DNA from: Bacteroidota bacterium
Lineage (GTDB): Bacteria > Bacteroidota > Ignavibacteria > UBA10030 > UBA6906
Assembly (NCBI GenBank): GCA_017860555.1
Contig: JAGDMJ010000036.1
Span: forward strand, 1-13,612
DNA: 13,612 nt
Direction: 5' to 3'
Part shown: positions 1 to 6,857 of the stretch, in pieces
Numbering within the stretch: position 1 is the first letter of the stretch
How the letters are laid out: the number at the start of each line of letters is the position of its first letter
The notes under the pieces: generated by a model
What the model was told of the DNA's origin: nothing
What the model saw: only the letters and a program-made list of their open reading frames with translations
Database searches by the model: none
Made by a program: the position numbers and the translations under genes

Positions 1-1166
1 CGACGAAGACCGTACGTGACAGCGGTGCCACCGCGCAGGTCTCATCAAAGGTCCTCCAGTCGGAACTCCTTCATGTCGGACCGTTTTCCCTCACAACGGA
101 CAGCGTCCTGTCCCTCATGAAAGCGCGCCAGGATTATGCCTCGACGCAATTCCGTACCCAGCCCTTCAAGACGTCGATGGACAAGCTGACGGAACAGCTC
201 GTCTGGACGGTGGTGGCAGACAGCATTGAGCGGGTATATCCGGAGTTCGCCTCCATTCTGAAGGAATACGAGGAGGGCGTGCTACTCTATCAGGTGGAGC
301 AGGATAATGTCTGGAACAGGGTCACGCCAAACGACTCGGCGCTGCACGCCTATTTTGATGCTCACCGCGACAAGTTTGTCTGGCCCGACAGGGTGAACTT
401 CAGCGAGATGCGCTTACCCACGGAAGCCGTTGCCAGGACCGTCGCGGCGCAACTGAAGGAGGGAAAGACGATGGAAGAGGTCGCCATCGCCGATTCCATC
501 CGCATGGCGGCTCCAACGCAGTTTGAGACGGCTTTCAAAAAGGGTTCGACCTCGCTTGCGGCAAAAGGCGGGACGGTCCTGGCACGCGCCGTGACTGATT
601 TGAAGTCCGACACCACCCTCAGGATCCAGGTGACCGTCCAGGCAGACACGGCCAAGGCAAAAAGCAAGAAACTGGCCAACAAGCGGCTGAGCGCGGTATC
701 CGCTCAACTCACCAAACTCGGCCTGCGTCCTGACCGGATCATCAAAGTGACTCGTCCTCTGGGATCCGGCACAACGGCGAAGGAGGGCGCCTCCAGGTCC
801 AACATTCGTGAGGCCGATCGCCTGGAGCTGAACATTGTGGGGCGCCGGGTTTACGTGCTGGGAAGGATTGAAGAGTTAGTGCTGGCCCCGGATGCCGATG
901 AACGTGCCAGGCGTGCCGACTCGCTTGCCATAGGCTCGTTGTCCAATCCGTTCACGAATCGCGGCACGCATTCTATTGTTCGCCTGAACAAGCGGGAGCC
1001 GAGGCGCGAGAAGACGTTTGACGAAGCCGGAGGCGAACTCTCCAGCGCTTTTCAGGAAGCGGAATCCAAACGGCTTGAGACCGAATGGTTGCAGGGCCTG
1101 CGGCAACGCTATCCGGTGGTTGAAAACAAGGACGTCCTCAAGGACGCATTCGCGGTCACGAAGTAA
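1..1166 (+). CDS. SurA/PpiC-like peptidyl-prolyl isomerase, 3' part (5' end outside window)
   Basis: The reading frame is open from base 3, with no start needed at the first ATG (117), so the gene enters from outside the window and about 388 residues are visible. Numbering from the Met at 117, residues 50-90 (…NVW…HAYFDAHRDKFVWPDRV) and 296-345 (…EWLQGLRQRYPV…NKDVL) match, from memory, the C-terminal layout of Bacteroidota parvulin-type isomerases that act on outer-membrane proteins in the periplasm. The last parvulin domain starts at residue 91 (VNFSEM…EEVAIADSI) and ends near 293 (GSLSNPFTNRGTHSIVRL). Between these halves lies an apparent OmpA-like segment, listed separately. The usual catalytic residues are not obvious, so this domain may be a substrate-binding rather than an active isomerase domain. 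It is followed after 3 bases by a second parvulin-family gene. The N-terminal chaperone domain and signal peptide cannot be seen. The family call is firm; the enzymatic activity is not. Confidence 0.85.
   Translation, partial: TKTVRDSGATAQVSSKVLQSELLHVGPFSLTTDSVLSLMKARQDYASTQFRTQPFKTSMDKLTEQLVWTVVADSIERVYPEFASILKEYEEGVLLYQVEQDNVWNRVTPNDSALHAYFDAHRDKFVWPDRVNFSEMRLPTEAVARTVAAQLKEGKTMEEVAIADSIRMAAPTQFETAFKKGSTSLAAKGGTVLARAVTDLKSDTTLRIQVTVQADTAKAKSKKLANKRLSAVSAQLTKLGLRPDRIIKVTRPLGSGTTAKEGASRSNIREADRLELNIVGRRVYVLGRIEELVLAPDADERARRADSLAIGSLSNPFTNRGTHSIVRLNKREPRREKTFDEAGGELSSAFQEAESKRLETEWLQGLRQRYPVVENKDVLKDAFAVTK
525..845 (+). other. OmpA-like (peptidoglycan-binding-type) segment inserted in the parvulin domain
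   Basis: Residues about 137-243 (counting from the ATG at 117) follow the OmpA C-terminal domain pattern. There is F-x-x-G-S-x-x-L (AFKKGSTSL), then a helix (TVLARAVTDL), a strand ending in Asp (IQVTVQAD), a helix with N-x-R (LANKRLSAVSAQL), G-L-x-x-x-R-I (GLRPDRI), and a last strand, ADRLELNIVG, in the place of the usual NRRVEIVI. The Asp and Arg that bind diaminopimelate in OmpA-type domains appear to be kept; the His-Thr before the Asp is not. The assignment is from pattern reading only. The segment could be a diverged domain that no longer binds peptidoglycan. Confidence 0.5.
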
Positions 1167-1169
1167 CAC

Positions 1170-2066
1170 ATGAGACAAGATTTGGTTGTGGGAAGGCGTT
1201 CCGGAGTTCTTACGGTGCTGGGCATCGTCATCTTTGCCCTCCTGCTTGCCGGCTGCTCGAAGCCGGTGGGAAAGAAAGCGATCGTGGCCCGGGTGGAGAA
1301 CGCCGAGCTGACGGAAGCCGATCTGAATATCGTGCGCTCATCGGGCGGGGATCCGCTCATGCGGCCCCGCGAGTACATCAATGACTGGGTGGTGACTGAG
1401 CTGCTGTATCTGGAAGCGAGCCGGCGCGGATTCGCCGATTCCGATGAAATGAAGCAGCAACTCGACGCGGTTCGCAAGCGTCTTGCGGTGGCGGCGCTCT
1501 TGCAGAAGGAGATCTACAGCGGTGACTCGGCCAGTGTATCGGACGACGCCGTCGCCGAGCGGTTCCGGACCTCCGCAGACGACTTTGCGCTGCGTGAGGA
1601 TGTCGTGAATGCCAGCTATGCCACGTTCAACGACCGTGACGTCGCCAACGCGTTCCGCTCCGAGCTGCTGCGCGGGCTCCAATGGCATGATGCCGTGTGG
1701 GAAGTGGAGAGCGACTCGGCGAGCAGGTCCCATCTTCTGCGCACCGCCGACCATCAGTACTTCACGCGTGCCACGTTGTACCCGGAGGAACTCTGGAAGC
1801 TGGCGCGGTCGTTAGGAACTGAAGAGGTCTCATTCGTGATCAAGACCGCCGGGGGCTACTCGGTGCTCAAGCTGCACGGGTTGAAGCGCCAGGGAGAGAT
1901 CCCTGACCTTGATTACGTTCAGGATGACATTCGCGACCGCCTCCTGATCGAGCAGCGACGCTCACGGTACGAGCAGCTGATCGCCACCCTCCGTGCACGG
2001 CATGCGGTGGAGGTTCACCTTGATCATGCCGACTCCACTTCACCGGCGTCGGAAATAGTCCACTGA
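1170..2066 (+). CDS. Lipoprotein of the parvulin/SurA family
   Basis: This is a predicted lipid-anchored folding factor of 298 residues. A basic N-terminus and hydrophobic run (residues 13-27) end in the lipobox L26-A-G-C29, with Ser at +2. Under the E. coli Lol rule that favours outer-membrane sorting, though the rule is untested in this lineage. Residues 37-115 resemble the SurA N-terminal helical domain (VARVENAELTEADL, then YINDWVVTELLYLEASRRG). Residues about 142-240 look like a degenerate parvulin domain ending in EEVSFVIKTAGGYSVLKL, and a helical C-terminus follows. The canonical parvulin His/Cys residues are not apparent, so chaperone activity is more likely than catalysis. The ATG lies 3 bases after the previous stop, with no clear Shine-Dalgarno sequence, which suggests translational coupling. 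Neighbours on both sides are parvulins of the same pathway. Confidence 0.83.
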   Translation: MRQDLVVGRRSGVLTVLGIVIFALLLAGCSKPVGKKAIVARVENAELTEADLNIVRSSGGDPLMRPREYINDWVVTELLYLEASRRGFADSDEMKQQLDAVRKRLAVAALLQKEIYSGDSASVSDDAVAERFRTSADDFALREDVVNASYATFNDRDVANAFRSELLRGLQWHDAVWEVESDSASRSHLLRTADHQYFTRATLYPEELWKLARSLGTEEVSFVIKTAGGYSVLKLHGLKRQGEIPDLDYVQDDIRDRLLIEQRRSRYEQLIATLRARHAVEVHLDHADSTSPASEIVH

Positions 2067-2067
2067 A

Positions 2068-2093
2068 AGAGGCATGAAGGCAGAGGTATGAAG
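2068..2093 (+). repeat. Tandem 12-base start-site repeat before surA
   Basis: AGAGGCATGAAG (2068-2079) and AGAGGTATGAAG (2082-2093) differ at one base and sit 14 bases apart, so the ribosome binding and start region is duplicated. The first ATG (2074) opens a five-codon frame (MKAEV) whose TGA overlaps the surA ATG (2088) in an ATGA. The AGAGG of the second copy is only 1 base from that ATG, too near to serve it. GAAGG at 2076-2080, 7 bases upstream, is the likelier ribosome binding site for surA. Confidence 0.45.
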
Positions 2094-3365
2094 AGAAGCA
2101 GCCTGCTGATACTCCTATGCGTCGCATGCGCGTTTGCATCCGCGCAGCCGCTTGACCGTGTCGTCGCGATCGTCGACAATGAGGTCATCCTCGAATCCGA
2201 GCTCAACGCCCAGATCCAGTTTCTGGCACTGAACAACAGGATCGATCCCAAGACCCCGGGACTGAAGGAAGAGATCCTGCAGAACATGATCAACGAAAAG
2301 CTGCTCGTGGCCAAGGCCATCGAAGACAGCATCACCGTCTCGGACGAGGAAGTCCAACAGCAGCTCGAGGCTGCCATCCAGCAGCGCATCCAACAGGTCG
2401 GGTCGGAGGCAAGGCTGGAAGAACTCTACGGCATGCCGTTGAGCCGGATCAAGCGAGAGTACCGGGATGAGATGCGGAAGAACCTCCTTGCGCAGCGCCT
2501 GCAGCAACAGCGTGTGGGCAACGCAACGGTGGGGCGGTTCGAGGTGGAGGAGTTCTACAACACTTACAAGGACAGCCTTCCCCCGGTTCCGGACCAACTG
2601 GAGATGTCCCGCATCTTCGTGACCCCCAAGCCAAGCGCCAAACAGAAAGAGGAGGCGCGCGCCGCGATGGAGCACCTGGTGGACAGCATCAAGGCGGGGG
2701 TGGATTTCGGCGATCTCGCCCGGCGCAACTCGCAGGACCAGGGATCAGCCCAGCAGGGCGGCGACCTGGGCTTTGTACGGCGCGGACAATTCGTCAGCGA
2801 ATTCGAGGCCGCGGTGTTCTCACTCGGCCTGGGCCAGGTTTCCAATATCATCGAGACCGCCTTCGGCTTCCATGTCGTCCAGCTCCTGGAGCGCCGCGGC
2901 GACGCGGTACACGCACGACATATTCTGCTTCGCATCCAGCGATCGGAGAACAGCGACAGCTCGGCGATTGCGCTGCTGGATTCGCTGCGCGATCGCGCGA
3001 CGAAAGGCGAGAGCTTCGCCGAGCTTGCAAAGAAGTATTCCGAAGACAAGGAGTCCAACCTCATCGGTGGCTTGCTCCCCCCGGTCGACCTGGAACAGCT
3101 GGAGAAGGACTGGTCCCCCTCGGTGACCGATTTGAAGGATGGCGAGATCAGCAAGCCGTTCCGCGTTTCATCGCAGGCACCTTCCGGCACCAATTATGGT
3201 TACCAGATCGTCCTCCTTCGCAAGCGGACGCCGGCGCACAGGATGACCCTCGAACAGGACTATCACAAGATCGAAGCCATGGCCCTGAACTTCAAGCGCC
3301 AGAAGGACTATCAGGCCTGGATCACCGAGCTTCGCAGCAAGATATTCTGGCAGATCAATCTGTAG
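2088..3365 (+). CDS. surA: Periplasmic chaperone / peptidyl-prolyl isomerase SurA
   Basis: SurA assists folding of outer-membrane beta-barrel proteins in the periplasm. At 425 residues it is close to the usual 430. A Sec signal peptide occupies residues 1-19, with likely cleavage at A-S-A|Q. The SurA N-domain signature follows at 22-40 (LDRVVAIVDNEVILESELN) and runs to about 165. Two parvulin domains come next. The first, about 171-268, includes FGDLARRNSQD, GGDLGFV and GFHVVQLLERR. The second, about 275-378, includes HARHILLRI, FAELAKKYSED and YGYQIVLLRKR. A C-terminal helix (385-425) completes the fold. The second domain keeps the HARHIL strand typical of active parvulins but lacks the canonical GGDLG (it has IGGLLPP). 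The gene follows the lipoprotein after 21 bases and precedes moxR by 14, so all are probably co-transcribed. Confidence 0.92.
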   Translation: MKRSSLLILLCVACAFASAQPLDRVVAIVDNEVILESELNAQIQFLALNNRIDPKTPGLKEEILQNMINEKLLVAKAIEDSITVSDEEVQQQLEAAIQQRIQQVGSEARLEELYGMPLSRIKREYRDEMRKNLLAQRLQQQRVGNATVGRFEVEEFYNTYKDSLPPVPDQLEMSRIFVTPKPSAKQKEEARAAMEHLVDSIKAGVDFGDLARRNSQDQGSAQQGGDLGFVRRGQFVSEFEAAVFSLGLGQVSNIIETAFGFHVVQLLERRGDAVHARHILLRIQRSENSDSSAIALLDSLRDRATKGESFAELAKKYSEDKESNLIGGLLPPVDLEQLEKDWSPSVTDLKDGEISKPFRVSSQAPSGTNYGYQIVLLRKRTPAHRMTLEQDYHKIEAMALNFKRQKDYQAWITELRSKIFWQINL

Positions 3366-3379
3366 AGAGGACTTTTCGC

Positions 3380-4384
3380 TTGGGACGACCCCTGGCAGCA
3401 CCATCGAACGACGTCGTCGCCGTCGAACAACTCAAGGAATCCTACGACGCCCTGTTGCGTGAGATCGGCAAGGTCATCATCGGGCAGGAAACCATCGTCG
3501 AGCAGCTTCTGGCCGCGCTCCTTGCCCGCGGACACTGTCTGCTGGTCGGGGTGCCCGGGCTGGCCAAGACACTCCTCATCCGCACGCTCGCACGTGTGCT
3601 CGAGTTGAAATTCAGCCGCATCCAGTTCACGCCCGATCTCATGCCGAGCGATATCACCGGCACCGAGATCATTGAGGAAAAAGGGGCGGGGAGCACCAAG
3701 GCCTTTAAGTTCATCCAGGGGCCGGTGTTCGCCAACATCGTCCTGGCCGACGAGATCAACCGCACACCCCCAAAGACCCAGGCCGCGCTCCTCGAGGCGA
3801 TGCAAGAGCACCATGTGACCGCAGCCGGACAGACACATGTGCTGGAGGAACCATTCTTTGTTCTGGCCACCCAGAATCCCATTGAACAGGAAGGCACCTA
3901 CCCGCTTCCCGAAGCGCAGCTGGACAGGTTCATGTTCAATCTCTGGCTGGAATATCCTTCACCCGCGGAGGAGATCCAGATCGTGAAGGCAACGACCAGC
4001 CTGTTCGCCCCCCAACTCCACCAGGTGCTTTCCGGCGAGCAGATCATCGCGTATCAGGACCTCGTGCGCAGAGTCCCGGTAGCCGACAATGTTATTGCGT
4101 TCGCCGTTCGGCTCGCCACGCGGACCCGCCCCAGGGGTGCCGATGCTCCCCAATTCATCAAAGACTGGCTGAGCTGGGGCGCCGGCCCGCGGGCGTCGCA
4201 ATACCTCATCCTCGGTGCCAAGACTCGCGCCATCCTCTCCGGACGGCATACGCCGGACATCGACGACGTGCGGCAGATGGCGGTCGCCACGCTCCGCCAC
4301 AGGCTCGTCCCGAATTTCAACGCCGAAGCGGATGGGGTGACGGCGCTGGAGATCGTGGAGCGCCTGGTACGGGAAACTACCTAG
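3380..4384 (+). CDS. MoxR-family AAA+ ATPase
   Basis: This is a MoxR-type (AAA_3) ATPase of 334 residues, a cytoplasmic chaperone-like motor that usually works with VWA-domain partners. Visible motifs are Walker A GVPGLAKT (57-64), the FTPDLMPSDITG segment (83-94), Walker B IVLADEIN (120-127), sensor 1 and the following loop in LATQNPIEQEG (162-172), LDRF (181-184) and sensor 2 GPRAS (269-273). The C-terminal AAA lid runs from about 240 to 334. The start is TTG at 3380, chosen because GAGAGG (3365-3370) lies 9 bases upstream and the protein then has the usual family N-terminus; no earlier ATG or GTG is available after the surA stop. The family is normally followed by a DUF58 gene and VWA genes. 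Here DUF58 is missing and a VWA gene comes 160 bases downstream. ATPase identity is certain; the remodelled target is unknown. Confidence 0.93.
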   Translation: MGRPLAAPSNDVVAVEQLKESYDALLREIGKVIIGQETIVEQLLAALLARGHCLLVGVPGLAKTLLIRTLARVLELKFSRIQFTPDLMPSDITGTEIIEEKGAGSTKAFKFIQGPVFANIVLADEINRTPPKTQAALLEAMQEHHVTAAGQTHVLEEPFFVLATQNPIEQEGTYPLPEAQLDRFMFNLWLEYPSPAEEIQIVKATTSLFAPQLHQVLSGEQIIAYQDLVRRVPVADNVIAFAVRLATRTRPRGADAPQFIKDWLSWGAGPRASQYLILGAKTRAILSGRHTPDIDDVRQMAVATLRHRLVPNFNAEADGVTALEIVERLVRETT

Positions 4385-4401
4385 GAACCGCCCAGGAAAG
4401 A

Positions 4402-4542
4402 ATGGACGTCATCACGAGGAGCGGAGCAACGAAGCGGCCTGACTTCGGGACGGATGCATTGAGGGATCGCTCCGGGCCTGCAGGGTACGTTGACCCTCGC
4501 ACTGACGCCCCGCGCACTGCGGTTACCTTCGGGATAGCTTAG
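4402..4542 (+). CDS. Doubtful 46-codon ORF between moxR and the VWA gene
   Basis: ATG 4402 to TAG 4542 gives a 46-residue frame with AGGA 4 bases upstream. The peptide (MDVITRSGATKRPDFGTDAL…) has no domain or membrane segment that I recognise, and it does not resemble a DUF58 N-terminus. Its first third lies on the repeat-like sequence at 4407-4440, which argues for chance coding in a repeat. It is listed only because it fills the gap almost exactly. Confidence 0.12.
   Translation: MDVITRSGATKRPDFGTDALRDRSGPAGYVDPRTDAPRTAVTFGIA
4407..4440 (+). repeat. Dispersed-repeat-like sequence in the moxR-VWA gap
   Basis: The stretch beginning CGTCATCACGAGGAGCGGAG and continuing with CAACGAAGCGGCCT resembles a family of short intergenic repeats I remember from many bacterial genomes (consensus near GTCATTGCGAGGAGCGAAGC followed by GACGAAGCAATC). 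Only one copy is seen in this window, so repetition is inferred. The remaining gap (4441-4544) holds CCTGCAGG (4477-4484) and no promoter or terminator I can support. Confidence 0.4.
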
Positions 4543-4544
4543 TC

Positions 4545-6710
4545 ATGCCCAGCATTCACATCGATTTCGCCGTTGCCGCCGGCATTGTGGTTCTCACCGT
4601 TGTCCTGGCAACGGCAGCCGCTGTTTTTTTCTACCGGCACACGCTTCCCCCTGTCACGCGCACCCGCCGGATCCTCCTGACGGTTCTTCGTTCCCTCGTC
4701 CTCTCACTTCTGGCCGTGCTGCTGTGTGAACCGCTGATCCGCCTGACCTCCTCTTCCACCCATCCGCCCGTGATCGCGCTGCTCATCGATGAGAGCAAGA
4801 GCATGACCATCACCGACCGCCGGGGAAGCCGCGACAGTACGCTGCACGCGTTGATTTCTCATCCGGTGTTCAGTCGCCTCGGAGGGCGTGCCGAGGTGCG
4901 CCCCTACACCTTTGGCACGAAATTCAGGCCCGCATCCGTTCCGGTCCAGGACACCCTTTCATTGAATGATGATGCTACGGATATTTCCGGCGCGCTCCAA
5001 GGACTGCAGTCCGAATCGCAACGCGCCCGCATCGACGCCGCGGTCATCCTCACGGACGGCTCGTACACCCTGGGGGAAAATCCTCTCCACGTAGCGGAAC
5101 AGCTTGGAATCCCGCTGTATACGGTCGGAATTGGTGACTCTTCCGTGCAAAAAGACCTTCTCGTTTCCGGCATTGCCGCCAACGAACTGGTGTACAGCGG
5201 AACACGTGCGCCGGTAGATGCGAGGATCAAGAGCGCGGGATTCGGCTCCGAGCGGGTGCAGGTGATCCTCTCCGACGGCTCCAAGGAGCTCGATCGCACA
5301 ACGCTCACGCTCGAACCCGGCAACAGGCAGTATACAGTGGAACTTTCCTACGTACCGGAAAGCGAGGGCCCACGCCGCTACACGGTGAGCCTGTCTTCTC
5401 TGCCGGGGGAGCTTACCACGGCGAACAACAGGCGGTCTTTCTCCGCCCGCATCATGAAGAGCAAGCTTCGCGTCCTGATCGTGGCCGGTTCCCCGTCCGC
5501 CGACCTGGCCGTGCTGCAACAGACGGTCGCCGAAGAGAAGAATTTCTCCGTGTCATCCTTCTCTGCGAATGCGGGCGGAGGCTTCTACCAGGGTGTGCTC
5601 TCACAGGCCCGTGTGGACTCGGCCGACTGCGTCGTTCTTCTTGGGCTTCCTGCGCCTTCTCTCCGCCCCGCGACAACCTGGATGCTCGCCGAGCGGATCG
5701 CGTCCGGTGCCAAGCCGCTCCTGATCATCGGCGGCCGAACCGCTGATTACCGGCTTCTTGGTCCTCTTGCGGATCTCTTTCCTTTTTCCGCGCAACAGGC
5801 CTCGGCCACCGAACAACTACTCTACGTTCATCCGGCGGACGCCCAACGGGATAACCCGATCATGAATATCGGACCCTCCGAAGGAATCGAAGGCTGGAAA
5901 CGTCTTCCTCCCATCTTCAAGACGAACACTGCGTTCAAGGCAAAACCCGGAGCGGTGGTGCTCGGCTTCGGCAAAGTGCAGCAGGTCGTTCTCCCCGATC
6001 CCGTCATCATCAGCAGGAAAGAGAACCGTCTGAAATCACTTGCCGTCCTGGGCTACGGGATCTGGCGCTGGCGACTGATGGCCCAGGGTGACCCGTCGAC
6101 CGCACAGCTGTATGCGTCGTTTCTCATCAACGGGATCAAATGGCTTACGACTGTTGATGACACGCGTTCGGTCAAGGTAACCACCACCAAGGAGTCCTTC
6201 AGCCAGGGAGAGGCAGTGCAGTTTGTGGGACAGGTCTATGATGCCAGTGCCCGGCCGGTGGATGACGCCCAGGTGCGCGTCACTGCCAGGCACGAAGGCA
6301 CGGCGCTTGAAGCCGATCTGCGGCCCATCGGCAACGGACGCTACGAAGGTGCCATAGAAGGGGCCGGCCAGGGCGACTACACGTTCACCGGCACGGCAAC
6401 GTTGAATGGCGCTGCCCTGGGAGACGACAGAGGGAGATTCTCCGTGGGAGACCTGAACCTGGAATTTCAGGACACGCGGATGAACGCGGAGTTGCTGCGC
6501 CAGCTTGCCGAGCGTTCCGGCGGGCGCTATCTCGAACCGGAAGAGTTCGACAACCTTGATGCCGCGCTCGCATCACAAGATTCATTCGCCCCGAACGTTC
6601 AGCACCAGCAGAGGGAACTCGAACTCTGGAACTGGAGGACGGTGCTGATCGTCTTGATCGTGCTGCTTGCGCTGGAGTGGTTCCTGAGAAAACGCTCGGG
6701 CATGCTATGA
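4545..6710 (+). CDS. Membrane-anchored VWA-domain protein with glutamine-amidotransferase-like region
   Basis: This 721-residue envelope protein is the likely partner of the upstream MoxR. Two N-terminal membrane helices (about 9-30 and 42-62) precede a von Willebrand A domain (about 75-215). That domain has the metal-site motif D82-E-S-K-S, a second acidic stretch NDDATDIS (141-148) and ILTDGS (168-173). A beta-sandwich-like stretch (210-300) follows, then a class I glutamine-amidotransferase-like Rossmann region (about 307-400: LRVLIVAGSPSADL, DCVVLLGLP, KPLLIIGG) without an evident catalytic Cys-His pair. Next come a region to about 540, an Ig-like segment (545-635) and a C-terminal membrane helix (about 699-716). 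Both ends are therefore membrane-anchored, with the large domains between. The arrangement resembles the BatA-related proteins of Bacteroidota. The start is the ATG before the first helix, with a weak ribosome binding site. The function is unknown; I infer envelope or stress-related assembly work. Confidence 0.82.
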   Translation: MPSIHIDFAVAAGIVVLTVVLATAAAVFFYRHTLPPVTRTRRILLTVLRSLVLSLLAVLLCEPLIRLTSSSTHPPVIALLIDESKSMTITDRRGSRDSTLHALISHPVFSRLGGRAEVRPYTFGTKFRPASVPVQDTLSLNDDATDISGALQGLQSESQRARIDAAVILTDGSYTLGENPLHVAEQLGIPLYTVGIGDSSVQKDLLVSGIAANELVYSGTRAPVDARIKSAGFGSERVQVILSDGSKELDRTTLTLEPGNRQYTVELSYVPESEGPRRYTVSLSSLPGELTTANNRRSFSARIMKSKLRVLIVAGSPSADLAVLQQTVAEEKNFSVSSFSANAGGGFYQGVLSQARVDSADCVVLLGLPAPSLRPATTWMLAERIASGAKPLLIIGGRTADYRLLGPLADLFPFSAQQASATEQLLYVHPADAQRDNPIMNIGPSEGIEGWKRLPPIFKTNTAFKAKPGAVVLGFGKVQQVVLPDPVIISRKENRLKSLAVLGYGIWRWRLMAQGDPSTAQLYASFLINGIKWLTTVDDTRSVKVTTTKESFSQGEAVQFVGQVYDASARPVDDAQVRVTARHEGTALEADLRPIGNGRYEGAIEGAGQGDYTFTGTATLNGAALGDDRGRFSVGDLNLEFQDTRMNAELLRQLAERSGGRYLEPEEFDNLDAALASQDSFAPNVQHQQRELELWNWRTVLIVLIVLLALEWFLRKRSGML

Positions 6711-6795
6711 ACATGACATTGCGGTGCCGTAATCGACCGTTCGACTCTCATGACGGCGACGGCGCCACTCGCTCACGGCGAGCACCACCGGGCAC

Positions 6796-6824
6796 TTGAC
6801 AATCCCTGCGATATCTCCTAAACT
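6796..6824 (+). promoter_or_regulatory. Sigma70-like promoter for the small membrane protein
   Basis: A perfect -35 hexamer, TTGACA (6796-6801), is followed after exactly 17 bases by TAAACT (6819-6824), which matches TATAAT at 4 of 6 positions. Transcription would start near 6831 and give a leader of about 27 bases. Bacteroidota sensu stricto use a different -33/-7 consensus, so usage depends on the true lineage. Confidence 0.55.
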
Positions 6825-6846
6825 CCATACATTCTCTCACCCTTAC

Positions 6847-6852
6847 GGAGGT
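6847..6852 (+). promoter_or_regulatory. Strong Shine-Dalgarno GGAGGT
   Basis: GGAGGT lies 5 bases before the ATG at 6858. It is the best ribosome binding site in the window and fixes the start of the membrane protein gene. Most neighbouring genes have weak sites. Confidence 0.8.
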
Positions 6853-6857
6853 ACACT

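Noticed and set aside
4490..4495. TTGACC as a -35 box for the VWA gene
   Set aside because: No -10-like sequence at 16-18 bases spacing; the downstream region is GC-rich.
6768..6782. Small hairpin CTCGC-TCACG-GCGAG after the VWA gene
   Set aside because: Only five base pairs, no T-tract; too weak to call a terminator.
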